Assembly (NCBI GenBank): GCA_028875225.1 | Contig: JAPPFB010000017.1 | Coordinates: 233,983 to 297,982 of the forward strand | Direction of reading: 5' to 3' | DNA from: Chloroflexota bacterium | GTDB taxonomy: Bacteria > Chloroflexota > Dehalococcoidia > Bin125 | DNA length: 64,000 nucleotides | In this document: positions 16,378 to 24,899 of the stretch, in pieces | How the letters are laid out: each line of letters begins with the position of its first letter | Position numbering within the stretch: position 1 is the stretch's first letter | The notes under the pieces: generated by a model | What the model was told of the DNA's origin: nothing | The model's input: only the letters and a program-made list of their open reading frames with translations | The model's database searches: none | Made by a program: the position numbers and the translations under genes

Positions 16378-17217
16378 ATGGGACAGTTCCACAAGGTTGA
16401 AGTTGGCGGCGCGACAATGATCGCCGTCCAGGACTCATGGGCGACCATGCCGCCCACCGCGTTCTTCAATCAGACCACCGACTCGGACTGGGATAACTAT
16501 CGCGATCTGCTGACCGAGGAAGGCCACGTGACGCTCAACCTCGGCGCCTGGATCGTGATCTCCGACGGCACCACCATCCTCGTCGACTCGGGCATCGGTG
16601 GACGGCCAACGATGATGCCGCTCAAGGAACCGCCGGCGCTGCCCACCGTCATGGAGGAAGCCGGAGTTTCGCCCAACGACATCGACATCGTGGCGTTCTC
16701 CCACCTCCATTTCGACCACACCGGCTGGAACACCTGGGACAACGACGGCACGCCGGTCCCGCAGTTTCCCAACGCCCGCCACATCATCCAGCAGGCCGAA
16801 TGGGACTACTGGACCAGCAGCGACGAGCTCAAGGAAGGCGCGGGCTACGACAACGTGCTCAGTCCGATCGTCGACGCCGGTCTGGTCGATTTTGTCGAGG
16901 GCGAACACGTCCTGACATCGGAAGTGGTCACCGTGCCGACGCCCGGTCACACACCCGGTCACGTGTCGTTCGCCGTCAACAGCGGCGGCGAGAAGGCCTA
17001 CGTGATCGGCGACGCCGCGCACCACCTGGTCCAGCTCACCGAGACCGACTGGTGTCCCGGCGCCGACGTCAACACGACCGACTCAACCGCCAGCCGGCAC
17101 AAGCTCTTCGACCAGATCGAAGCGGAACACGCCCTGATCGCCTCTGGCCACTTCAACTTCCCGGGGCTGGGACGAGCAGCCCGGCGAGACGGGGCGCGAT
17201 ACTTCGCCGCCGAGTAG
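16378..17217 (+). CDS. MBL-fold metallo-hydrolase
   Basis: A 279-residue metallo-beta-lactamase-fold hydrolase with the dinuclear-metal motif SHLHFDHTG (His109, His111, Asp113, His114). Further metal ligands are TPGHTPGHVSF (about 194) and IGDAAHH (about 214). The length and the GHTPGHVS pattern resemble the AHL-lactonase-like/quorum-quenching and general lactonase branch. GGAGAGGCGGC lies just before the ATG as ribosome site. It runs in the same direction as glcDEF, with 65 bases between, and may be part of the same unit. The 3' end converges on the NYN gene with 13 bases between. Substrate unknown. Confidence 0.85.
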   Translation: MGQFHKVEVGGATMIAVQDSWATMPPTAFFNQTTDSDWDNYRDLLTEEGHVTLNLGAWIVISDGTTILVDSGIGGRPTMMPLKEPPALPTVMEEAGVSPNDIDIVAFSHLHFDHTGWNTWDNDGTPVPQFPNARHIIQQAEWDYWTSSDELKEGAGYDNVLSPIVDAGLVDFVEGEHVLTSEVVTVPTPGHTPGHVSFAVNSGGEKAYVIGDAAHHLVQLTETDWCPGADVNTTDSTASRHKLFDQIEAEHALIASGHFNFPGLGRAARRDGARYFAAE

Positions 17218-17230
17218 CCGGGCGCGGCCC

Positions 17231-18178
17231 TCAGTCGCGGAGTTGATCGGCGTACTGGGCGATGTCGATGTAGCGGTCGGCGACCTGGCGCAGGTCGGAT
17301 GATGTGCTCTTGCCGAACGCCATCACCTCGACCCGGACGCCGCGCGCGCCGACGATCTCGACGAGTCGGCGGAAATCGCCGTCGCCGGACACCAGGACGA
17401 TCACGTCGACACGGTCTGACATTGTCAGCACATCGATGGCCAGTTCGACGTCGAAGTTGGCCTTCACCGATCCGCCCGTGAAGCGCTTGAGCGGCTTCGT
17501 CGCGATCCGGTAGCCGTGGTCGAGGAACGGCACAACGAACCGTTCGTTCTCGGTCCTCGCCGTCGGGTCGTCGGAGATCGGCGCGTACGCGATTGCGCGC
17601 ACCAGCGTACGGCCGTGCGACAGGAAGTCGGCGACCTTGCCCCAGTTGAGGCGCACGCCGGACGACTCCGCGCCGTAGAGGATGTTGGGCACGTCGACGA
17701 AGATGGCCAATCTCGGCAGGACCTCGATCCTCGCCGGAATCGCATCCTCGCCCCGCTGACCGAGCAGCGTTTCCGTGAGCAATGTTTGCGATTCGGCCAA
17801 CTGCTCGATCGTCTTGCCCTGCTGTTCCAGCAGCGCGGTCTGCCGTTCAATGAGCGCCAACATCTTCTCCGTCGGGTCTGTCGGAAGCGACTCCTGAGAG
17901 CCTCGCCGCGAGCCTCGTCGGCTGGACGGCTTACTGGCAGGCGTCGCTGGTGTGGCCGCCGTCGCGGCGGCGCCGGAGCCGTTGCCGCCTGAGGAACGCC
18001 GGCGCGACCCTCGCCTGGACGGAGCTCGCGTTGGCGGCTCGACCAGGGAATTCATCGCCGGCTTCTTCCGGCTCGGCGCGGCTGGCGCTTGACTTCTGGC
18101 GGCCGGCTGTTGTTGTTCTTCGTTCTGCTCGTCGGTGGGCTGGTCAGTCGATGCCGACCGCCTCAAAAACCTTGCCAT
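17231..18178 (-). CDS. NYN domain protein (LabA/DUF88 family putative RNase)
   Basis: A 315-residue protein. The first 130 residues are low-complexity and basic (Gln, Ser, Arg and Ala-rich), probably a nucleic-acid-binding tail. A predicted coiled segment follows (LALIERQTALLEQQGKTIEQ). The C-terminal half is a NYN/PIN-like nuclease domain with its acidic residues: AIFVDVPNILYG, then the aspartates of DVELAIDVL and LVSGDGDFRRLVE. NYN proteins of the LabA group act as RNases or RNA-linked regulators. It is 15 bases downstream of the Mrp gene on the same strand, so the two probably share a transcript. Confidence 0.8.
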   Translation of the reverse strand: MARFLRRSASTDQPTDEQNEEQQQPAARSQAPAAPSRKKPAMNSLVEPPTRAPSRRGSRRRSSGGNGSGAAATAATPATPASKPSSRRGSRRGSQESLPTDPTEKMLALIERQTALLEQQGKTIEQLAESQTLLTETLLGQRGEDAIPARIEVLPRLAIFVDVPNILYGAESSGVRLNWGKVADFLSHGRTLVRAIAYAPISDDPTARTENERFVVPFLDHGYRIATKPLKRFTGGSVKANFDVELAIDVLTMSDRVDVIVLVSGDGDFRRLVEIVGARGVRVEVMAFGKSTSSDLRQVADRYIDIAQYADQLRD

Positions 18179-18193
18179 TTCCTAGCTTTCCGT

Positions 18194-19264
18194 TCATAGG
18201 ACGGGCACCGTAGGCGCCTGCAGCAACGCGGAGGCAGCGGCTTTGACCGCCACTCGATTCGCGATCGCCGCAAACGCCTGCGCCGCCGGATGCTCCGCGC
18301 CGAACGCGACGATCGGTTGTCCGTCGTCTCCGCCGGCTCGGACTTCGGTTGCCAACGGCACCTCGCCCAGGAAGTCAATCTCCAGATCGTCGGCGGCGTC
18401 CCGTGCGCCGCCGTGTCCAAATATCTCCACGCGCTGACCGGTGTCGGGCGTGATGAAATAGGACATGTTCTCGACGATGCCGAAGACCGGCACGTCGAGT
18501 TTCTCGAACATCGTGACCGCTTTGCTCGCGTCCTCCAGGGCCACCTGCTGCGGCGTCGAGACAATCACCGCACCCGCGATCGGCGCTTCTTGCGCCATCG
18601 ACATCGACGCGTCGCTGGTGCCCGGCGGCAGATCGATCAACAGGTAGTCAATCTCGCCCCAATCGACGTCGTGCAACAGCTGCTTGATCGCCGAGCCAAT
18701 CATCGGACCGCGCCAGACCACCGGAGCGCCGGGCGGAATCAGGAACCCGAGGGAGATGACTCGGACTCCGTACCGCTCGACCGGATGTAGTCCACGTTCG
18801 CTCTCGGCCTGATACCCGCTTGGCAATCCGAACATCGTCGGCAGATTGGGACCGGTCGCATCTGCGTCGACGAGGCCGACCGCCGCGCCCGTCTGCGCCA
18901 GTGCGACGGCGAGGTTCGTGGCGATTGTCGACTTGCCGACTCCTCCCTTGTTGGAAGCAACGGCGATGATGTTCTTCACACCACCGATGGCAGCCTGCCC
19001 GCCGTTGCCCTGCCAGGCGGGGACTTCCACTCGAATCTCGAATCCCACTGATTCCGCCCCCGCATCGATCAGGGCATCCGTGATCCGTTTCTCCAGATCC
19101 TCCTGCGAGGGGTAACCGTGCAGTGGCAAGCTGAGATGGACGACCACTGACCCACCGTCGATCACTGCGCCGCCGAAAGTACGCAGCGAGATCAGATCCC
19201 GCCCCAGATGCGGATCTCGAATCGTTCTCAGCGTGTCGCGAACCACCTCTTGCGTCAGCGCCAT
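18194..19264 (-). CDS. Mrp/ApbC/NBP35 family iron-sulfur cluster carrier ATPase
   Basis: A 356-residue P-loop protein that loads or carries Fe-S clusters. An N-terminal MIP18/DUF59 domain spans about residues 1-85 (VRDTLRTIRDPHLGRDLISL). The deviant Walker A of the ParA/Mrp group follows (SNKGGVGKSTIATNLAVALA, about 108-127), then LIDLPPGTSDASMSMAQ and a C-terminal region with the Mrp-type EIFGHGGARDAAD. The usual CxxC near the C-terminus is not seen in the expected place, but members vary. An earlier in-frame start exists; the ATG at 19264 sits at the domain start. Complex I and GlcF in this window need such clusters. Confidence 0.85.
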   Translation of the reverse strand: MALTQEVVRDTLRTIRDPHLGRDLISLRTFGGAVIDGGSVVVHLSLPLHGYPSQEDLEKRITDALIDAGAESVGFEIRVEVPAWQGNGGQAAIGGVKNIIAVASNKGGVGKSTIATNLAVALAQTGAAVGLVDADATGPNLPTMFGLPSGYQAESERGLHPVERYGVRVISLGFLIPPGAPVVWRGPMIGSAIKQLLHDVDWGEIDYLLIDLPPGTSDASMSMAQEAPIAGAVIVSTPQQVALEDASKAVTMFEKLDVPVFGIVENMSYFITPDTGQRVEIFGHGGARDAADDLEIDFLGEVPLATEVRAGGDDGQPIVAFGAEHPAAQAFAAIANRVAVKAAASALLQAPTVPVL

Positions 19265-19813
19265 GCCACTGCCCTTCCCGTCCGATCGACCGCGCCCGCT
19301 ACTCCTACCTGCCAACCGACGCCAGACCACGACTCCGTCACCGCCACATTCGCCGGATCGGGGTACGGTGAAGAGGAGGCTGTTCGAGTGTGTGTCGCGG
19401 ACGGTCTCTGAGCCGCTGCGGGCGTCGCGTGCGATGTCGATGGCGAGTACGTGTGAGTATCAATGCTGATCGAATCCGCATGGACCCTCGCCGCACGCGC
19501 GGGAGGATCAGTTCGGACTGCATTCATCGTACTCCAATGACATCGACCCGCCGCCGAAGTGACCGGCAAAATGCGACAGAACTGTCGTCGATTGCGCTTG
19601 AGCCGCAACTCGTCGGTGGCGGTGGGAACGGAATCGACGAGCGAATCGTCAGGTCGTTACAGGCGCGTGTTCCACTTTACAGGCGCAGATCCGGTGTGTT
19701 GCCCGATGTATTGCCCAGCAGCCAGCCCATCCGTAGCGTCCTGCTCACGTGGGACTGACAGAGCGCGGGTTGCGTCCACAGCCCGGCTGCCCAGCCCCAG
19801 GAAGGTTCCCGGA
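19265..19813. other. Gene-free 549-base divergent intergenic region
   Basis: I see no convincing gene here; the short reading frames lack family features and good starts. It separates the divergent Mrp gene from the small conserved protein, so it must hold promoters for both. One pattern stands out: TTACAGGCGC occurs twice, at 19657-19666 and 19677-19686, exactly 20 bases (about two helical turns) apart, followed by two TTGCCC copies near 19700-19715. These may be binding sites. No rRNA, tRNA or recognisable small RNA was found. Confidence 0.4.
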
Positions 19814-20038
19814 ATGCCAGCCAAGACTCGTCAGAAGAGCGAAGCGCCCAGCCACATCCATCACTGGACGATCGAGGCCCCGAACGGCCCGATGTCCATG
19901 GGTGTCTGCAGTTGCGGCGAAACCAAGGAGTTCCGCAACTCCTCGGAGGACTCGATCTGGGATCGCAACGAGGGTCGCTCGCGCTGGAATGACATGGGCA
20001 TCTCCAAGCGCCGCCGCCCCGCCGAGAACTCCAACTAG
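19814..20038 (+). CDS. Small conserved-type protein, Cys/His-containing
   Basis: A 74-residue soluble protein preceded by AGGAAGG as ribosome site. A basic N-terminus (PAKTRQKS) is followed by a compact core, HHWTIEAPNGPMSMGVCSCG, then TKEFRNSSEDSIWDRNEGRS. The GP-x(3)-G-x-C-x-C-G-x(2)-KEF pattern resembles short uncharacterised proteins in Chloroflexota and actinobacteria that have a CxxCG pair at this place; here it is C-x-C. It might bind a metal, but two cysteines alone are not enough to say so. Function unknown. pyrD follows 77 bases downstream on the same strand. Confidence 0.6.
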   Translation: MPAKTRQKSEAPSHIHHWTIEAPNGPMSMGVCSCGETKEFRNSSEDSIWDRNEGRSRWNDMGISKRRRPAENSN

Positions 20039-20115
20039 CTGGTCGCCTGGCTCCAGTTCGTCCTGAGACCGAACCTCGCCCCAACTGCGCCGTAGCATGC
20101 GCAGAAGGAGGCACG

Positions 20116-21102
20116 ATGCCGTCGCCGACTGCCGACACGCTTGGTCAACCGACGCTCCGGCATCGCGAGCGCATGCCCGACTTGACGGTTGATCTGGCGC
20201 CTGGCGCCAAGCGCGAGCTGATCCTTCGCAACCCGGTGATGACGGCCTCGGGAACGTCCAGCAACGGCCTGGAGTTCGCGCGCCTCTTCGACATCAACCG
20301 CCTCGGAGGCCTGTTGTCCAAAGGCGTCACGCTTAAGCCTCGGCGTGGCAATCCCACGCCGCGGATCGTCGAGACGCCGGCCGGCATGCTGAATAGCATC
20401 GGCTTCCAGAACATCGGCGTGCGCAAACTGCTCAACGAGGTCGCCACCGTCTGGGAAACCTGGGACGTGCCGGTCGTCGTCAACATGCTTGGCGACACCG
20501 TGGACGAGTTCGCTCGTCTGGCCCAGGTGCTGGACGGGGCACCGGGCGTGGCCGGACTTGAGGTCAACATCTCCTGCCCCAACCTGGACGTTGGGGGCGT
20601 CGCCTTCGGCCGCGACCCAGTCGCTGCGGCGCGGGTCACCGAGGCGGTCGTGACATCGACCACCCTGCCCGTGATCGCCAAGCTGACGCCCGACGTGACC
20701 GACATCAGCGTCGTGGCGAAAGCCTGTGAAGAGGCCGGCGCCGACGCCCTCTGCGTGGCCAACTCGTTCGTCGGCATGAACATCGACGTCAACACCCGTC
20801 GGCCGCGCACCAATCGGCCTGTCGCCGGACTCACCGGACCGGCGATCAAGCCGCTGGCCTTGCGGTTGGTCTGGGAGACCGCCCGCGCGGTCGACATCCC
20901 CGTGATCGGCTGCGGCGGCATCGTGGACGGCCGCGATGCGGTGGAGTTCCTTCTGGCAGGCGCGAGCGCGATCCAGGTCGGCACCGCTTCATTCCGCGAT
21001 CCGTTCGCGGCGATCCGTGTACTCGAGGAACTGATCGAGTATTGCCGCGACAACGGTGTGTCGGACATCTCCGAACTGATCGGCGCCGTTCAGGTCGACT
21101 GA
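20116..21102 (+). CDS. pyrD: Dihydroorotate dehydrogenase, class 1B type
   Basis: A 328-residue FMN enzyme that oxidises dihydroorotate to orotate in pyrimidine synthesis. Class 1 features: NPVMTASGTSSNG near residue 38, LNSIGFQNIG near 94, and the active-site Cys in VNISCPNLDVGGVAFG (about 150-165), where class 2 has Ser. The GG-x(2)-FG run after ISCPN is typical of class 1B, which works with the iron-sulfur flavoprotein PyrK and uses NAD; no pyrK lies nearby. GAAGGAGG precedes the ATG at the right spacing. A second in-frame ATG at 20176 gives a more usual length and cannot be excluded. tRNA-Pro follows. Confidence 0.9.
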   Translation: MPSPTADTLGQPTLRHRERMPDLTVDLAPGAKRELILRNPVMTASGTSSNGLEFARLFDINRLGGLLSKGVTLKPRRGNPTPRIVETPAGMLNSIGFQNIGVRKLLNEVATVWETWDVPVVVNMLGDTVDEFARLAQVLDGAPGVAGLEVNISCPNLDVGGVAFGRDPVAAARVTEAVVTSTTLPVIAKLTPDVTDISVVAKACEEAGADALCVANSFVGMNIDVNTRRPRTNRPVAGLTGPAIKPLALRLVWETARAVDIPVIGCGGIVDGRDAVEFLLAGASAIQVGTASFRDPFAAIRVLEELIEYCRDNGVSDISELIGAVQVD

Positions 21103-21131
21103 GCCAGCGGAGCCCATAGAGTGAGCACAAC

Positions 21132-21208
21132 CGGGGTGTAGCTCAGCTTGGCAGAGCGCACGGTTTGGGGCCGTGAGGCCGGCGGTTCAAATCCGCCCAC
21201 CCCGACCA
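21132..21208 (+). tRNA. tRNA-Pro (anticodon TGG)
   Basis: A full cloverleaf is readable. The acceptor CGGGGTG (21132-21138) pairs with CACCCCG near the 3' end; the D arm is GCTC...GAGC. The anticodon stem CACGG/CCGTG encloses TTTGGGG, so the anticodon is TGG. The T arm is GGCGG-TTCAAAT-CCGCC. The discriminator base A is followed by an encoded CCA (21206-21208). The gene is 29 bases after pyrD. Confidence 0.95.
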
Positions 21209-21227
21209 CTCCAGTCCTCCCACCGCT

Positions 21228-23663
21228 TCAAAGTCGAGGTTTCAACATCTCCTCCAGGCTCGGCGGGCGCTCTGCGAGCACCCCGTCGGCCAGCAACACT
21301 CCGATGTCCGCCTCGCTGATTCCCAGCATCTGCGTCAGCACTTCGGCATTGTGCTCGCCCAGGCCGGGCGCGCCTCGGCGATAGGTCGCCGGCGTCTGGC
21401 TCAACCTGATCGGGCAGCCCGGATACCTCAGCACGCCCATGTCGATTCCACCGACCTCGGCCCAGAACTCCCGCTCTGCGAGGTGTGACGACTCCAACAG
21501 GTCACGCGCATCCGCGAGACCAGCGGCAATCACGCCCGCCGATTGAAGCCGCATCGCCGCTTCGGCAGGCGAAACTGAACGCGCCCAGATGTTCAACGCG
21601 GCGTCGATCTCGTCGTGCCGCGCTTCTCGCTCCCAGAGCTCCCAGCCACGCCAGTTATCGGGTAGCCCGGCCTCCCGACAAAGCGACCGCCATTCCTCGT
21701 CGGAAGTGATCGAAATTGCGATCCAGCGATCATCGCCGAAACAGCGGTAGACGCCCTGCGGCGCGACGCCATGCTCGCGGTTCCCACGACGAGGCGGCGG
21801 CTGTCCGACGACCTGCGCAGAGAGCAACTCATCGCCGGCGAAGGTGCCCATCGACTCGATCATTGCCGTCTCGACGCGCTGACCTGCGCCGCCGGAGGAC
21901 ATCCGCTGCCACAGGCCGACCAGGGTGCCGGCCACGGCGCTCATGCCCGAGACCGGATCGGGCCAGGCCACGCCGGATCGGAACGGGATGCCGTCGGCAT
22001 AGCCCGCCATCATCGTCATGCCCGTCGCTGCCTCAATCACCGGACCGAGCGCGACCCGATTGGCGCCCGGACCGCTGGAACCATAGCCGGGCATCGACGT
22101 GTGGATGATCGAAGGATTGATGCGTTGCAACGAATCCCAGTCCAATCCCCATTGCGGAAACACTCGCGGCGAGTAGTTCTCCAGGATGACGTCAGACTTC
22201 CCAATCAATTCACGGAACAGCTGCTGACCGCGCCTTGTCGACAGGTCGATTGACAGTCCCTTCTTGTTTCGGGCCAGCTTGTTGAACCCGCCGTTCCGAT
22301 TCCAGTGACGTTCGCCCAACTCGTTGTCCGGATACAGATGGGTGAGTTCGGCCAGGTCGTCGGCAACCTCGAGCGGCCCGCGATTCCAGGGCGACTCGAT
22401 GTGGATGACCTCAGCTCCCAGATCGCCGAGCAATCGACCGGCAATCGGTCCGGCCCAGACTCGAGTCAGATCGAGAACCTGCAGCCCGGACAACGGACCC
22501 TGTGCCAGCGCTTCACCGGTCGCTGGCGCCGGATTCGGTTCTTCATGCCAGAAGAGCTCGTCAATGCCGATTCTCTTCGGCGGTCGAGGTGAACCTCCAG
22601 ACAGGTCCGAACCCAGCCGGAACGGTCCGCACGGAATCACTTCTGGCCCGCGCTCGTCGTCGAGCGGCACAAAGAACTCGCGGGCCGCCATATGCGGGTC
22701 CGACAGGAAGTCGTGCGTGCTCCAGACCGGTCCCATGGGCGAGAAGGTGGCCTCGCCTAGCTCGCATAGCTCCTCAGAGGTTTGCGACATGAGCCAGGGT
22801 CGCAATACCGCGTCGAACGCCCGCTTGTTCCTCCCTCGCGATTCGTTCGTCGCGAAGCGTGGATCTTCAAGCACGTGCCCCATGCCGCCTGCCTGGAGAA
22901 ACGGCTCCAGCTTCGTCCCGGTCGCGTGACCGAGGAAGATGAAGCCGTCGGCGCATTCGTACACCCCGGCCGGATGCCACATGCCCGGCTGAGCGTTGCC
23001 GTCTCGCCTGAGGATGTGACCGGCGTGGGTCCACATCGTGGTCGTGTGCTGATGCATCGCGACCATCGCCTCGAGGTGCGCAACCTCGACCGTCTGGCCC
23101 ACCCCCGTCGACTCGCGCGCGATCAACGCCGCCAACGCGCCGATGAAGCCGTACATGCCGGCGGCGTACTCGGTATGTCGACCGTGACGGCGGAACGGAT
23201 GCCGATCCGCTTCCCCGTTGAGATACATGTGACCGCTGGCAGCGTCGTCGGTGAAGACGTTCGATCTCCGGTTCGACCATGGACCGGACAACCCGAACGG
23301 TGAGATGTAGACCTTGACGACCCTCGTGGCATCCAGTTGCTCTGTCACTGGTGTCAGAGAGTCGGGCGCGGAGCTCTCAATCACGACATCCGATGACGAA
23401 ATCAATCGCTGGATTTCGGCAGAGCGAGCATCAGCTTTAAGAACGAACTTGGACGTATTGCAGAAGGCCCAGATCGAGCCGATCTCGCCATCGCCGAGGC
23501 TGTGGGCGCTGACCAGCTCGCCGTGATGGATCAGCGGATCACCATCCGGCGGCACGACCTTGACGACCTGCGCGCCGTAATCGGCGAACATCTTGGCGGC
23601 AAAGGCGCCCGCGTGCGACCCCGCCACCTCCACGACGCGCAGCTCACTGAACGGCTTCGTCAT
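21228..23663 (-). CDS. Fused two-domain CaiB/BaiF CoA-transferase
   Basis: An 811-residue protein made of two complete class III CoA-transferase domains, residues about 1-375 and 390-811. Domain 1 begins FSELRVVEVAGSHAGAFAAK and has Glu165 (RHTEYAAG) in the place of the catalytic Asp. Domain 2 begins LSGLQVLDLTRVWAGPIAGR and has the Asp (Asp569 in AWPDPVSG). The linker is Pro/Glu-rich. The family is usually a single domain of about 400 residues. The domain order, Asp-lacking then Asp-bearing, matches the gene order of the two pairs at 5.3-10.4 kb, so this looks like a fused version of such a pair. An in-frame ATG 18 bases upstream is an alternative start. Confidence 0.9.
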   Translation of the reverse strand: MTKPFSELRVVEVAGSHAGAFAAKMFADYGAQVVKVVPPDGDPLIHHGELVSAHSLGDGEIGSIWAFCNTSKFVLKADARSAEIQRLISSSDVVIESSAPDSLTPVTEQLDATRVVKVYISPFGLSGPWSNRRSNVFTDDAASGHMYLNGEADRHPFRRHGRHTEYAAGMYGFIGALAALIARESTGVGQTVEVAHLEAMVAMHQHTTTMWTHAGHILRRDGNAQPGMWHPAGVYECADGFIFLGHATGTKLEPFLQAGGMGHVLEDPRFATNESRGRNKRAFDAVLRPWLMSQTSEELCELGEATFSPMGPVWSTHDFLSDPHMAAREFFVPLDDERGPEVIPCGPFRLGSDLSGGSPRPPKRIGIDELFWHEEPNPAPATGEALAQGPLSGLQVLDLTRVWAGPIAGRLLGDLGAEVIHIESPWNRGPLEVADDLAELTHLYPDNELGERHWNRNGGFNKLARNKKGLSIDLSTRRGQQLFRELIGKSDVILENYSPRVFPQWGLDWDSLQRINPSIIHTSMPGYGSSGPGANRVALGPVIEAATGMTMMAGYADGIPFRSGVAWPDPVSGMSAVAGTLVGLWQRMSSGGAGQRVETAMIESMGTFAGDELLSAQVVGQPPPRRGNREHGVAPQGVYRCFGDDRWIAISITSDEEWRSLCREAGLPDNWRGWELWEREARHDEIDAALNIWARSVSPAEAAMRLQSAGVIAAGLADARDLLESSHLAEREFWAEVGGIDMGVLRYPGCPIRLSQTPATYRRGAPGLGEHNAEVLTQMLGISEADIGVLLADGVLAERPPSLEEMLKPRL

Positions 23664-23749
23664 CCTCGACCGCGCTCCCATCGATGCTCTGGACGGTGTC
23701 CGTTAAGCTATCGCCCGAACGCTCCAAACGAACACGAAAGGACCCGCCA

Positions 23750-24235
23750 GTGGCAACCGACCACTTTCCGATTGAAGCCGGGCACATCATGCTCTTCGCC
23801 CGCTCGATCGGCGACGACAACCCCATCTATCACGACGCCGACGCGGCGGCCGGCACCGAGCCGGGTCATGTCATTCCGCCTCCGACCTTCGTCCAGGCGT
23901 CCGCGCAGTTCACCGACGGCTACAGCCTCCGACCCGTCGTCGGCGAGCCCTGGTTCGGCTCAGGCAAGGAGCCGACCGGCGTCAAGCGCGAGTCCTCGGG
24001 CGGCAGCGGCGGCACCGGCTTCCACGCCGAGCAGCACTACGAGTACCACGCGCCAATCCAGCCCGGCGACGTGCTCAAGGCCGTCGACAAGCCCGGCAAC
24101 TCCTGGAGCCGCGAAGGCCGCCGCGGCGGCACGCTCCAATTCAACGAGTCGATCACCGAGTACTACAACCAGGATGGCGTCCTCGTCGTCACCGCCCGTT
24201 CGGTCGGTGTGCAGACTTCACGAGTCGTCGAGTAG
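23750..24235 (+). CDS. MaoC-like hydratase half-protein, FAS1-DH type (HadA-like)
   Basis: A 161-residue N-terminal-type MaoC (FAS1_DH) protein with a hot-dog fold. It begins HFPIEAGHIMLFARSIGDDNPIYHD and continues PPPTFVQASAQF; the family aligns along its whole length. Such halves pair with an R-hydratase half to make a heterodimeric 3-hydroxyacyl dehydratase, as HadA with HadB in mycobacteria. The next gene is that second half. The start is GTG at 23750 with GAAAGGA upstream; the longer frame to 23684 only adds a non-domain tail. It is divergent from the fused CoA-transferase. Confidence 0.82.
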   Translation: MATDHFPIEAGHIMLFARSIGDDNPIYHDADAAAGTEPGHVIPPPTFVQASAQFTDGYSLRPVVGEPWFGSGKEPTGVKRESSGGSGGTGFHAEQHYEYHAPIQPGDVLKAVDKPGNSWSREGRRGGTLQFNESITEYYNQDGVLVVTARSVGVQTSRVVE

Positions 24236-24273
24236 CGTCCGGGAATCGAAGAGAAAGCAGAAGAGAACCAACC

Positions 24274-24696
24274 ATGCCGCTCAGCAAGGCCAACCTCAGC
24301 GTCGGCGACCAGCACAGCGAACAGGTCGTGGACAATCTCACTCGCACCCAGATCATCCAGTACGCCGGCGCCTCCGGCGACTACAACCCGCTGCACACCG
24401 ACGAAATCTTCACCACGCAGGTTGCCGGTTACCCAACCGTCTTCGCCCACGGCATGCTCAGCATGGGCCTGACCGGCAAGATGCTGACCAACTACGTCGG
24501 CGACGGCCGCTTGACCAACTACGGCGTCCGTTTCGTGAGCCAGGTCTGGCCCGGCGACAGCCTGACCGCGACCGCCACCGTTGAAGGCATCCGCGAGGAA
24601 GACGGCGTCAACCTCGTCGACCTTTCGGTCTCGACCGTCAACCAGGACGGCGCCGAGGTCGTCAAGGGCACGGCAACAGCCCGAATCGACGACTAA
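24274..24696 (+). CDS. MaoC-family dehydratase, R-hydratase type (HadB-like)
   Basis: A 140-residue MaoC/R-specific enoyl-CoA hydratase. The hydratase motif is clear: IQYAGASGDYNPLHTDE (about 27-43), holding the catalytic Asp and His, then TVFAHGMLSMGLTGKML. It sits 38 bases after the FAS1_DH-type half with GAAGAGAA near its start, so the two probably form a heterodimeric (R)-3-hydroxyacyl-CoA or -ACP dehydratase. By position next to a CoA-transferase, a CoA-thioester substrate is likely. A palindromic repeat lies downstream. Confidence 0.85.
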   Translation: MPLSKANLSVGDQHSEQVVDNLTRTQIIQYAGASGDYNPLHTDEIFTTQVAGYPTVFAHGMLSMGLTGKMLTNYVGDGRLTNYGVRFVSQVWPGDSLTATATVEGIREEDGVNLVDLSVSTVNQDGAEVVKGTATARIDD

Positions 24697-24754
24697 CAGG
24701 TCCTGACCGCCGACGATCGCTCTCCGTCCACCTCATGGAGCGTTCTGCATAGCT

Positions 24755-24840
24755 CAACGAAGGTCGCCCCCGCGAAGGCGGGGGCGCATTGACCAGTTGG
24801 TCCACGCAGCGCCCCCGCCTTCGCGGGGGCGACTTCGTTG
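24755..24840. repeat. Nested palindromic repeat (REP-like)
   Basis: Two arms, 24755-24787 and 24809-24840, are inverted copies that differ by one extra base. Each arm contains its own hairpin (GCCCCCGC-GAAG-GCGGGGGC). The 21-base spacer also folds (GACCA-GT-TGGTC). The whole could extrude a branched structure. The same core, with GCGCAGGC or GTAGGC loops, recurs at 47612-47685. It lies between genes on opposite strands and may also end transcription of the MaoC pair. Confidence 0.7.
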
Positions 24841-24899
24841 AAGGAGTGATTGCAGGCCACCTCATGGTGGAAGGGGCCGATTGCGGAGGGTGGCGCCCC

